From: Yamagishiella unicocca | Taxonomy: Eukaryota > Chlorophyta > Chlorophyceae > Chlamydomonadales > Volvocaceae | DNA length: 64,000 nt | Assembly: GCA_003116995.1 (NCBI GenBank) | Contig: BDSL01000034.1 | Coordinates: forward strand, 806,001-870,000 | Direction of reading: 5' to 3' | Shown here: positions 11,018-20,896 of the stretch, piece after piece | Numbering within the stretch: position 1 is the stretch's first letter | Layout: each line of letters begins with the position of its first letter | Notes under the pieces: generated by a model | What the model saw: only the letters and a program-made list of their open reading frames with translations | The model's database searches: none | What the model was told of the DNA's origin: nothing | Made by a program: the position numbers and the translations under genes

Positions 11018-12008
11018 CTAGGGGCGGCGTATGTGGACTGTTTTTGTATCTGGGCGGCAGCGCCGTGCCATCACGGACCAGGGGTTGCGCGTGAGGTGGG
11101 TGCCGTCGTGACCTTGGTCCTGGCAAGGGGAGGGTGAGGGCGGGGGAGGCGCGGTCAGACTAATTCCATGTGGGCCGGGCCTGTGCCCAAGATGGGCTCG
11201 GGCAGCTTTGGGTTGTAAGGAAGGGCCGTCGCTGCATCCCCTTTCGGCGGCCGCAACCATGCAGCGCGCCCAGCACCTCGCCCACAACCCGCACTAAGCG
11301 ACTTGCTATCGCGGACCGCCAGCAGCCCCCCCGCCAGCTGCTGCCGTAGCCCTCCCGCGCGGCTCTGCACCCGCTAAGGCCGCCTGCTGCGACCCTACTT
11401 GGCGTCATGCCTGCTCCAGCCCCATCACGAAGCTTCGCTGCGCTCGACACGCGCTCAGACCACCCGCATACCGCACGGAGTCTCCACGCCGCACGCACGA
11501 ACACCCGCCCTGTGGCACCAGCTCACGGTCCTACCTGCATCCCCGGATCAGGATTCCGACGCTGGCGTCTCCCGCCGTGTACGTCCCGCATGCGCCTCCA
11601 CGGTTGGATGGTCGCTGGCGCCTCAGGGTGGGCGGGTGTGCGGGCGTTGCCCATGAAGTCGGAGGCAGGTCGAGGGACTCCACCACGTTGCTGGCCGCCC
11701 TTGCGGGCCCCAGCGGGCCCTAGATGCGGCAGCTTGGAGCAGCCCGAGGCGACGTGGTGGCTCCCCCGCACCACCGCATGGACGAGGCATCCGCACTCGC
11801 ACCAGGCGGCCATCAGGCGGCCACCAGGCGGCCATCAACCCAATGCAGCAACGCAACGCCGCCGCCTCACGCCACACGCGGGACCGGTCATGTTCATGCC
11901 GTCGTACTGGAACCTGGACTTGAAACCTTCGATACGCGGCGCGCGCTCCGTCTTGCTCCAGCCGGTACGGCTCACGTGCCAACCCTGCTCCGAATCTCTC
12001 ACCGCCAC
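11018..12008 (-). CDS. Hypothetical multi-exon protein
   Basis: Candidate exons on the minus strand are 12008..11878, 11690..11535, about 11370..11161, and 11119..11018 (stop TAG at 11018). Exon 1 (starting GTGGCGGTGAGAG) encodes HVSRTGWSKTERAPRIEGF and then QYDGMNMTGPA. It ends GC|GTGTGG and joins in phase to C|AACGTGG, giving NVVESLDLPPTSWATPAH. A later block reads NPKLPEPILGTGPAHMEL and the last DQGHDGTHLTRNPWSVMARR. These have natural composition and splice-compatible ends. The join from exon 2 to exon 3 is unresolved in phase. A possible first exon with ATG lies just upstream (MEELDDGVL, ending at GTACTG|GTGGGG). I do not recognise the protein. Confidence 0.35.
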
Positions 12009-12009
12009 C

Positions 12010-12391
12010 TAATCGGCTCCTAGCGTCGCCTCACGATCTTATTCCGCGCGGAATTTCGAGCAAAGAACTTCGAGAAGCAAATGTCGAGGGACACATAACG
12101 TCGATCGGAACACAGCACCAAGGCACCACCCAGCGCGCGCGTATCCGGCTGATCACAGCTGTAGGCCCCTGCTCCATTCCCCCACCAGTACGCCGTCATC
12201 CAACTCCTCCATCGGAATTTACCGTAACCGTCACCATCATTCCAACATCATCATTAACAACATCATCATTACCATCACCAATTCTACCATCACCATCACG
12301 CGCAAGCAGGCTACCCATGCGCAATCAGGCTACCCGTGCGCCACAGCCTTCTCGGAAATGAAAGTATAAAACCCATCGTCCCCGGAAGCCA
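12010..12391. other. Spacer with ATC/ATT microsatellite
   Basis: Positions 12225-12300 are an imperfect CATCATTAC-type repeat, and a 23-base GCTACCC-containing motif is duplicated near 12308-12340. Otherwise this is the 3' flank of the mTERF-like gene and possibly the 5' end of the minus-strand gene below it. No TGTAA signal was found. Confidence 0.5.
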
Positions 12392-14197
12392 TCACCGCCC
12401 GTGCGCGCGCCGCCACTCGCCGTACTCCGGAAAGACCTCCTGGAAGTCCTCGTCATCCAGCGACAGCGCGTCCTTGAAGCCCATCATCGGGTCTCGCCCC
12501 GTGGCCGCCAGGTAGTCCAGCCGCTCGTAGCGATCGCTGCGGAACGACAGCGCCACCGCCAGGTTGCGGGACGACGCAAGCAGCCGCGGCAGGTGGTCCC
12601 GCCAGCTCCGCGAGTGACTCAGCACCACGACCAGGCGCTGCGCGGTCGCGCGGAGCACCCCCGGCGGCCGCGCCAACAGCTCCGGCGCATGCGCCGCCAC
12701 CTCGCCCAGCTGCTGCGGGCTGAGCTGCAACTCGCTACGGAGCATGGAGCCGTTGGCGCGCAGCACCCCAGGCGACACGGACAGGAGCTGCGGCTCCGCC
12801 GCGGCTAGCGCCGCGGCGGCGGCCGGCGGCAGCCCCAGGTGTTGCTGCAGCTGCGCCACGCCGCGCGCGAAGAACGCCGGCGGGTGCCGCAGGAGCTGCG
12901 GCTCCCGCCGCAGCAGCGCCCTGGCTTCGTCCTGCGGCAGCGCCAGCGCCGCCGCCAGCGCGGCGCAGGCGTTGCCGTACCCGCCGCGCCGCAGCAGCAC
13001 GTCCGGAGCCGCCGCCACCGCCGCCGCGAGCTCGCCGGCGCCTGGCGGCGGCGGCAGCTCCAGCGCCGCCGCCAGCGCGGCGCCGCGCTCCGCCAGCGCG
13101 CGCGGCGGCACGCGCAGCACGTGTGGCTGGCACAGCATCACGTGGCGCATCTGCTCTGGCGTCAGCCCCAGGTCGCCTAGCAGTGACGCGCACAGAGCGG
13201 TCAGGGTCTGGGGGCTGTCCTGCAGCGCCATCAGCTCGCAGTGGAGGCCCCGGTGGCGGCGCACCTCGTGGCGGGGCAGCTGGAGCAGCAAGGAGGCTGC
13301 GGCCTCGATGGAGGCGGAGGCGGCGGAGGTAGTGGAGGCTGCGGCCTCGATGGAGGCGGAGGCGGAGGCGGCGGAGGCGGACGAGGGGGTGTTGGGAGCT
13401 GGGCGGCTGGCGGCATGGCGAGGGCTGCGGCTTGCGTCAAGCTGCGGCTGGTGGTGGTGGTGTTCCTGATGCTGCGGACCCGTGTGCTGATGGCCCTGAT
13501 GGTGCTGTGTTGGATGGTGGCAGTGGGGGGATGCGCTGTCGAGGGCCTTGGGGGCCTCCTGGCGTGGGGCCGGAGGGGGAGGGGCCTTGGGGGCGGACTG
13601 TCGTGTTGAACACGCGCTGGGATCAGCTGGCGGCGCGGTGCTGTTACCGGAAGCAGCCGTGACGGTGACAAACGCGGGGGGAGATGGATGACGGCGGGAG
13701 GAGGACGGGGGCCCCCGCGTGGGCCCGCCAGCCTTCCCTCGCCTGCCTTTGCTGTTCGCGGCGACGGCCGCATCCGAGGGCACCACCGCAACGTCTGCCG
13801 GCTCGAGGTGCTTTGGTTCACTGGCCGTAGACTCGAAGAGCAACCTTCGGTCCCCCGACACAACCTCTAGCGTGCGGTATCCGCGGGCGTCAGCTTCGCC
13901 AAATATCTTGCTGGTACCACGTGCCTCAGCTGTGCCCGTCCTTCCACTTCGCCGCGGTGCCGTGCTGCGCTTGGGCCGGGGTTCCGTGCGGAAGGCGACT
14001 GCCACATACTCGAAGTCAGGCGCCTGCTTCAACGCTGGCCCGAGCTCTAACGAGCGCTGAAGGTGAATCAAATCGCTTGAGAGCAAAGGAGACTCCTCGG
14101 AGGGCCGGGCTGTGCGCCGAGCTGCGCACGGCGGCCGCAGAATTCGGCTGCCGTTGCCCAGCCACGAGCACCTTCCCCAGGTGCTGAAAGTTCGCAT
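12392..14197 (-). CDS. mTERF-family organelle protein
   Basis: One unbroken 601-codon frame from the ATG at 14197 to the stop at 12392. The C-terminal half has repeated helical units of about 35 residues with the mTERF pattern: LGLTPEQMRHVMLCQPHVL, then LLRREPQLLRHPP, then AAEPQLLSVSP, then AAHAPELLARPP. It ends with a short acidic tail (DDEDFQEVFPEYGEW). The first 30 residues are rich in Arg and Ser and poor in acidic residues (MRTFSTWGRCSW), fitting an organelle transit peptide. The middle is a long low-complexity linker of Ala, Ser, His and Pro. Family members bind nucleic acid in mitochondria or chloroplasts and act in transcription termination, RNA processing or ribosome assembly. The first part of the linker is not conserved, so the start is only the most likely one. 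It is divergent from the glutaredoxin fusion gene. Confidence 0.8.
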   Translation of the reverse strand: MRTFSTWGRCSWLGNGSRILRPPCAARRTARPSEESPLLSSDLIHLQRSLELGPALKQAPDFEYVAVAFRTEPRPKRSTAPRRSGRTGTAEARGTSKIFGEADARGYRTLEVVSGDRRLLFESTASEPKHLEPADVAVVPSDAAVAANSKGRRGKAGGPTRGPPSSSRRHPSPPAFVTVTAASGNSTAPPADPSACSTRQSAPKAPPPPAPRQEAPKALDSASPHCHHPTQHHQGHQHTGPQHQEHHHHQPQLDASRSPRHAASRPAPNTPSSASAASASASIEAAASTTSAASASIEAAASLLLQLPRHEVRRHRGLHCELMALQDSPQTLTALCASLLGDLGLTPEQMRHVMLCQPHVLRVPPRALAERGAALAAALELPPPPGAGELAAAVAAAPDVLLRRGGYGNACAALAAALALPQDEARALLRREPQLLRHPPAFFARGVAQLQQHLGLPPAAAAALAAAEPQLLSVSPGVLRANGSMLRSELQLSPQQLGEVAAHAPELLARPPGVLRATAQRLVVVLSHSRSWRDHLPRLLASSRNLAVALSFRSDRYERLDYLAATGRDPMMGFKDALSLDDEDFQEVFPEYGEWRRAHGR

Positions 14198-14580
14198 CAG
14201 TTACTGCTCATCGTAATTCACAATTAAAGTTGTGGCTTTGGGGCCCTGGGACTTTCGAAGATGAAGGTCCAATACAGTAAAGTCGATTGTAGTAAGAATG
14301 TAAGACACTTGGCAAACCTAATCTATGTGTCTATTCATACACAAGGGAATACAGTGTGTGAGGTTTCCAACGTGGATTACGTAAAATTGGACAAGTGGTT
14401 AACTGATGTCTACGGTACGCCCCTGGCTGGACTGGCTCCTAATGCTATCGTAACACAGCCGTTTTCGGAGTTGCACAAGTGAGTAATACTCATACCATAC
14501 CCGTTTGATGCCGCTTTAACCTCAAGTTAACCCAAACGATTATTCCTTGAGGGGCCATTCTGGGTATTTCGCTTCCAGTT
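14198..14580. promoter_or_regulatory. Divergent promoter region
   Basis: This 383-base interval separates the mTERF-like gene (-) from the glutaredoxin fusion gene (+) and should hold both promoters. It is clearly less GC-rich than the genes. No TATA box could be assigned with confidence. Confidence 0.5.
14261..14482 (+). CDS. Possible 73-codon small ORF
   Basis: The frame starts at ATG 14261 and ends at TGA 14480-14482. Its composition is protein-like (NTVCEVSNVDYVKLDKWLTD) and it lies 98 bases before the ATG of the glutaredoxin fusion gene. It could be an upstream ORF in that gene's leader, a small gene, or chance in an AT-richer spacer. No family is recognised. Confidence 0.2.
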   Translation: MKVQYSKVDCSKNVRHLANLIYVSIHTQGNTVCEVSNVDYVKLDKWLTDVYGTPLAGLAPNAIVTQPFSELHK

Positions 14581-17500
14581 ATGAAAGTGGGCATTAAATC
14601 CCTTGCAAGGAACGTGACTTTAATCAGGAACAGGTCTAGCATCGCCCTGGTCCCCGCCATCTGCCCCAACGCAAGCGGCGTCAGCCGCGCCTGCTACCTC
14701 GGCCGGCCGCGCTTCGCGTCCACCGCCCGCCCGACGAGGATGCAAACATGCTCCGCCGCCCTCCTGGGTGGCGCAGCCGCGGTGGGCGCTGCGACCCCAT
14801 CGGGCGCGGTCTCCCATCCCGACGTGCGCGACGCTCGCGTGGCGGTCATGTCGATACCTGCCTGCCCGTACTGCCGACGCGCAAAGGAGGCGTTGGCTGA
14901 GGCCAGCTTTGAGTTCGTTGACGTCAACGTGGGCGACGACGACGCGCTGCGGCAGGTCGTCCGCGACCTGACCGGCAAGCGGACCGTCCCACAGGTGGGG
15001 CGCTGCGATAGGGCCGGCCTCCCTCGGGGCTGTGGTGTCACGGCAGCGTTACAGGTTGCCTGGGACACATCAGCGGGAGTATCCGGCTCTCGGAGCCTCT
15101 GAGACGGCATCTGGGTCATACGGCGCTACTAGCGGCCTCCGGCAGCAATCCTCTGGGGCCCTTTGAGTGGATGTGGCACGGCTGCTGCATTTAGCTCAGC
15201 TTTCTCCGCCCCATCGCGCGCCGCCTCCACCCCGCTCTCTCCCTCCCGTCCCGCGCCCTTCAGTAGGCTTACCCTCCTCTTTTTGAGTATTTTGAATCCC
15301 CGCCCCGCGCCCAGATCTTCGTGGGCGGTCGCAGCGTGGGCGGCTGCGACGACTTGCTGTCGCAGCTGGCTGACGGCAGCTTCCAGCGCCTGCTGACGGA
15401 GGTCGGCTCCGCGGCCGCAGTGCCGCCCGAGCTTCTGGCGGCCATCGAGGCGGCCGGGCAGCGGGCGGCGGAGGCACAGGTGCGCTGTGGCTGGCTGTCT
15501 GGCTGCCTAGCTGTCCAGCTGCCTTGCGTCTGGCTGATTAGATTCATCGACGGATCGACATCGACAGGCTAGTGGCCGGCTGGATGCCTCAAGTGTTCGT
15601 GTTGGGGCTTAGGGAACACGAAGTGTCGTACGAATACGCTGCCCAGCTGGCTGGCTAGCTGGTTAGCTGGATGCGTATCTGGTTGGTTGGATAGGTGCCG
15701 GGCTGGGCCGGTTCCATGCCGCTCATGTGTGTGTTTTTGTTAGGTCGGGGAGCGCGTGAGGACGTAGTGTAATGTGCGGTACCGTCAATGTGGGTCTGAC
15801 GTCTGAGGCTCAGTCGGAGGCCGCGGCGCCAGAGGGCCGATGAGGTGCGCAGGTCCGCTACCGGTGGATGCCGGGTGCCATGGTGTCTTACAACCAACTC
15901 AGTCACGGTGTCTTCCAACCAACTCGGGGGTGGCGGGTTTATTTGTTAAGGGCGTCGGTTTTCGGTTTCCCATCAGAGCAAGGGTGCTGCACGGCGTAGC
16001 CAGGCTAGCGCCCCGGCCCCCGCTCACAGCTGGTCGCAGTGCCGGCATGCGTGCCTCGCGGCCGCCATCACAGCCATCCTGCGCGAAAACAGCCGTCCGT
16101 TGTGTTCCAAGCCCCCAGCACAGTGGCCTTGCGATGCGCGGGCCCTTCACGCACGCACGCACGCACGCACGCTCACCGCCCTCTGTTACCCGCAGGCGGC
16201 GGCGGCGGCGGCTTCGGAGCCAGACAGTGGGCCCCTGCCCCGGCTGAGGGACCTGGCGGCCCGCCTGGCGCTGCCTCAGTCCCAGGGCGGCATTGGGCGC
16301 AGAGAGAGCAGGATTGGGTAGGTGGGCAGGTGCTGGCCGCACCGAGCAATGGGAACGCCGCCACTCCTCTTCTCCGTTTATCGTGTACACGGGTTTCCTC
16401 ACCACCCCCTCTGTAACGCTACCACGTCGTGCCCCTCCATCGCTCCGGCCACCTGTCACCGGCCCTAGCCCCGGCTCCCTCCCGGTGCCCCACTGCGGCT
16501 GCGGAGGGGACCCGCAGCGTTGCCTCGCAGCAGCGGCAGTAGCGGCAGTAACTACAGCAGCTGCGGTAGCGGCAGTAGCGGCCATAGGTAGCGGCAGTAG
16601 CGGCAACCTGCGGTAGAGTAGCGGCAATGGCGGCAATGGCAGCAGCAACGGCAGAAACGGCAGTAGCTACAGTAGCTGCAGCGGCCGCAGCGGCAGGAGG
16701 GGGCCCTGACCCGACCAGACTCCTTGAAACCAGACCACCTGGCTGGGGCGCGAGCTGCAGGGCTGGGATCGCCCGGCGGGCCCGGTGCGCTGACCCAGGG
16801 GTCGGGAGGCCTGTGGGTACGCGACGCCGCCTCCCACTCCCCCCACTCCCCCCACTCCCTCCACTCCCCCTACTCGCCCGCTCACGGGTTTCCTCACATC
16901 ACCCAGGTCCCGCGTCTTCCTGGCGTTTACATCCCGCCAGCTCCTGGACTGGCTCACAGCCGCGGGGGAGGCCGACCCGCGGGTCACCGCCCGGCAGCTG
17001 CTGGACGCCAACCTGCTGACGCCGGCGGCCGCAGATCGGCTCGAGGCGGAGCGGGCGGCGGTGGCGGCGGCGCGGCCCGGGTCCGAGGACTTGCTGCTGA
17101 TGCTGCCGGCTGAGGCGCCGCGGCCTGTGGCTGGAGAGACGCTCAACACGCAGTTCTGGTGGCAGGGCCCGGCACGGCCGGCGAACGAGGTAGGCGGGCT
17201 GATAGGACCGGGGAGGTGCGCAGGATAGAGAGCGAAGTCGGTGAATCGACAGGGGAGGAGAGGTGCGGGGAAAGGGGGACGTGGGTGCGTGTTTTTTCCC
17301 TGTAATCTGTGTGGGAGGGCGGGGGTGCCGCACCGCCCGCGAGCCCCTCCCCCCGCCTCCACCACTCCAGGTGGCCGGCAGCTTGCGGCACCTGATCCTG
17401 GAGCTGTACGACAAGCACCTGAGCAAGGACGGCCGCTCCGTCAGCTACGGGGCCATCCGCTCCGACCCGCTGTTCGCGGAGTTCGTGGCGGCCACTGCCG

Positions 17501-19896
17501 AGCTGCAAAAGGTGTGGGTCGCGGAACGGGCTGCAGGGCAGCAGGGTACCAGTGACTGTCACAGGGGGCTCCAGGCCGTAAGGTGGAGCCATCGGGCGCA
17601 TCGCTTGACACCGAAAGAGACGACAAGAAGAAGGAGGAAAACCCGGTGTTGCGACCCTCCCGCTGATGCGAACCCCCGTGGTGTGGAACCCCCGGTGATG
17701 CGAAGCGGACTCGGGTCTCTAGCTGGGTTGACTTCGTTTCCTACACGGGATACACAGTTGCGTGGTTTGAACCCCCCAAGCCCCCTGCTTATCCACACCC
17801 CCGGCGCCTCTGACTCCCACACAACCACTTCCGCAGGTGGACCTCGGGCCCCTGAACCGGGAGGAGCTCATCGCCTTCGCCATCAACCTCTACAACGCGC
17901 TCATCATCCATGCGCTGGTGTCTCTGGGCCTTACGCGCATGACGTCCGCGCAGCGGGCTACCTTCTACTCCAAGACCGCAAAGTACAACATCGGTGAGGA
18001 TGCTCCGGGGCAGCCCGCCTTTCCTTGGGCTTGACGGGAAGTGGTTCCGGCGCAACTGACAGGTCGCACGGCTTCACCACATCAGCCCTGAAACACCTTC
18101 TGCGTGTATTAAAACCAAAAACACAGCGGTACAAAATGCCAAGAAAGGGAACCAAATTCAGTACGTATGTGTTTGGTGGGGACACGTGAGGACGCGATAC
18201 ATCCATGTACGCGATGCACCCGCGTCCTGTGACATGTTGTGGCGAAGTCCGCTGCTGGGCTCCTGACTTGTCAATACCCAGCGCTGTTCAAAACTAGCAG
18301 TTGCGGCGAGTGTGGCAGCCTGAATAGCGCTCGGGGGCTAGGGGCCTTGGATGCCCCCTCCAGCTGGGGGTCCGGCACCCGCTCGCCGAAACCCGCCTTT
18401 CCCCCTCCCCCCCCTCAGGCGGTCTGGACTACAGCGCTGACGACCTGGAGAATGGGGTGCTCCGAGGCAACCGGGCGGGTGCCGCCAACCTGTTCAACCT
18501 AGTGGGCCTTCACGCGCTGGCGGGGGGGCAGTTCGGGCGGGGGGACCCGCGGGCGGCCAAGGTGGGTTCAGAGGATAATTCGTGGGTCGACACATGCGCT
18601 GGTTTGGTAACAGGGCTGGGCTGGGCGGAGCTGGGTCGGTACGCGTTGGGCAGTCTCCTCTCGGTGCAATCGCTGGGCCGGGCAGGGCAGGGCTTCCGTT
18701 ACCTCATGTTTTTCTTCTCCCGTCACTTACCGGGCTTCCGTTACCTTTTGTTCTTCTGCTCCCGTCGCTTTCGATAGAATATTTTCAAAATGGACATGGA
18801 GACGTAGGTAAAGTCCAGGAGAAGTACGTTATGAATCTGGCCAAGGTGGGGGTGCTGTCGTGGGTCCTCCTCAACCAAGTTCTCCAGCATGCATCTCCAA
18901 ACATGTGTACAAAACGGTTTCCTACTGCACTTCCTAGTCCACGAGCTTTCCTCAACCCCCTCCCATCCCCGCCCACGCCCCTCGCCCCAGGTGGTGACCC
19001 CCGTCGACGCGCGCATACACTTTGCGCTGGTGTGCGGCGCCAAGTCATGCCCGCCCATCAAGCTCTACACGGCCGCAAATCTGGAGGAGGGGCTGGCGGC
19101 GGCGGCGGAGGCCTTCTGCGCCACGGAGGTGGAGGTAGACCCTGCCCGCCGGGAGGTGCGGCTGTCCAAGATCCTTAAGGTAGGGCATGATGCCCGGGGC
19201 TTTTGGCGGGGCCTGGAAGGTGTGGCGACGGGGCGGGGTGCGAAGGTGGCGTGGCGGAGTGGGCGGTGGGCGGGTGGGTGGGGCTTTCGAGGAAGACCCG
19301 TGGATGGGGCGGGGTGGGTGCTTCCGCTTCCTGAGAAGTGGGGCGGGGGCAAGGTAAGGTAGGACTGGACTGGGCGCGGGCTGGCGTGCGCACATGCCGC
19401 CTGTGGTCGGAAGCTAGGGTTGTTGTGCGGTGGTCCATGGCTAAGCTGCGAAGCCTCCCGGAAACCGACTCCTGTGGGTGTGGTCACCGTGCGATTACGG
19501 CGGGCATCATATGACGTAACTACTCACCTACGGGTCATTTGATTTGCGTTCCTCGCGTTCATCATGCAGCCTGGTTGCGCAACCTGACTTGCCCGGTCGC
19601 CGCACCCCTTCCCCGGGCCCACGCCCTATTATTCGCAGGCTAGTTTCTGTCGACCGTCTCTTTTGTCGTGTAACCGGGTCTTCTCGCCATCCCCCCGGGG
19701 TGTCCTCCTCTCCTCTACTACCCCTCTGCAGTGGTACGCCGTTGACTTTGGGGCCAACAAGAACGAGCGGCTGTCGAACGTGGCGGCCTTCCTGTCGGAG
19801 CCGGCAAAGGGGCACCTGATGGCGATGCTCAAGGGGGGCGGCGACATCAAGGTGTCGTACAAAGAGTACGACTGGAGCCTCAACGGCACGGATTAG
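14581..19896 (+). CDS. Glutaredoxin-DEP-DUF547 fusion protein
   Basis: Nine exons, all in phase: 14581..14994, 15315..15479, 16196..16317, 16907..17189, 17371..17511, 17837..17993, 18419..18561, 18991..19179, 19732..19896, giving 592 aa. The N-terminus looks like an organelle transit peptide. Residues 95-98 are CPYC, the glutaredoxin dithiol centre, with TVPQIFVGG at the exon 1/2 join as the glutathione-side loop. Residues about 234-275 resemble a DEP domain (FLAFTSRQLLDWLTAAGE). From about residue 390 on is DUF547: NREELIAFAINLYNALIIHA, then HFALVCGAKSCPPIKLY. This matches the plant and algal glutaredoxin fusion class that carries DEP and DUF547. A redox role is likely; the partner is unknown. 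DUF547 resembles transglutaminase-type folds only in outline. Confidence 0.9.
17545..17640 (-). repeat. Copy of the roughly 90-bp dispersed repeat, reverse orientation
   Basis: The copy reads CCATCGGGCGCATCGC followed by ACCGAAAGAGACG, the reverse complement of the copies at 5.4-7.7 kb. It lies in intron 5 of the glutaredoxin fusion gene, 34 bases after the splice donor. Confidence 0.85.
18878..18925 (-). repeat. Intron repeat family A, partial copy
   Basis: The copy reads AGTTCTCCAGCATGCATCTC, then ACAAAACGGTTTCC. It is in reverse orientation, in intron 7 of the glutaredoxin fusion gene. A second short piece (GAGGAAGACCCGTGGATG) is at 19288-19306 in the next intron, plus orientation. Confidence 0.7.
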
Positions 19897-20896
19897 CGAG
19901 CCGTCATGCTCACGTCTGGCCTTATGGCACTCGAGGCAGTTGTACGCAGGGGGGTAGATTTTTCAAAGAGGTCACAAATCAGTGTCGCACCTTCGGCCTG
20001 TCATCTCTAAAAGTGCCGCAAACACCTATTTAATGGGTCCTCAGCAGTTCCTATGTGTGGGTGTGGTGAGCTCTTACCTGTGGCTGATGCCGATTAGAGT
20101 GTTTACGGTATACGGCAGAGTGCAGAACCCAACCAACAGTTGTGATTGCGATGACCGACGGCCACGAGTTGTTTTGAGCGCAAACCTGTTGTGTTTGCTG
20201 TGCGATTGTTGATGCCGGCTGCAATATTGCGTGCGCGCACCGGGGCTTGACTGATGTGTTAGGTACAGCAATCTCTTTGACGGGCATGGTGTCCCTGCGC
20301 TGCATTCATAGCCGCATGCGTGTGGGTGCAGCAAGGTGCAATCGCCAGCGGCCGATTCCGCGGACATTGCAAGAAGCCGCTTTGAGAACAACTCGTTGGC
20401 CCGAATAGGTTTACACACCGTCCGGTGAATCCATGGCGGACGCAAGTCACACCACGAAACCAAAACTTACATACAGAAACACACACACATTCGCACCACC
20501 GTTTCCAGCACCTCCATCGTGCTTTCGACACAGCGAGGGGAAGTTAAAAGTGCGATCAGATAGTTATTTAAAAAATCTCACGGACTTGTCATGATGTCAA
20601 ATATATTACCTGCCCTGAAAATCCAGGGCCAATCGATGCCGTCATGCTGTTCTCAGAAGGTCGCACTACCAACAATGTGCATCTTCTGTCAATAATAATG
20701 ACGTGCTCACCGATCACACCCGATCCACCAGTGATCCGATTTTTTCAGTGCCATGCTACCATGTCCGATCACGCTCACCTAGTTCCACGTCTATCAAAAC
20801 CAGGGAGTGAATGGAATGCACCTGCCACTTCGCTCTACTCGAAAGCGGGGGCGCTGCATAAGGCCCACTGCTCTGGAAGAACACAAAATGTTCCGT
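19897..20896. other. Convergent 3' flanks of the glutaredoxin fusion and UGD genes
   Basis: No exon-like sequence is seen. The two genes converge here, so both 3' untranslated regions lie in this kilobase. A reverse TGTAA signal for UGD is at 20467-20471. No clear forward TGTAA for the other gene was found. Confidence 0.5.
20467..20471 (-). terminator. Candidate polyadenylation signal TGTAA of UGD
   Basis: The plus strand reads TTACA, which is TGTAA on the gene's strand, about 430 bases after the stop codon. TGTAA is the usual polyadenylation signal of chlamydomonad algae. Confidence 0.45.

Noticed and set aside
10644..11126. Minus-strand frame with PSATA pentapeptide repeats
   Set aside because: The repeats come from a 15-bp tandem array whose period keeps all frames open, and the competing frame at 11119-11018 has more natural protein ending in a clean stop.
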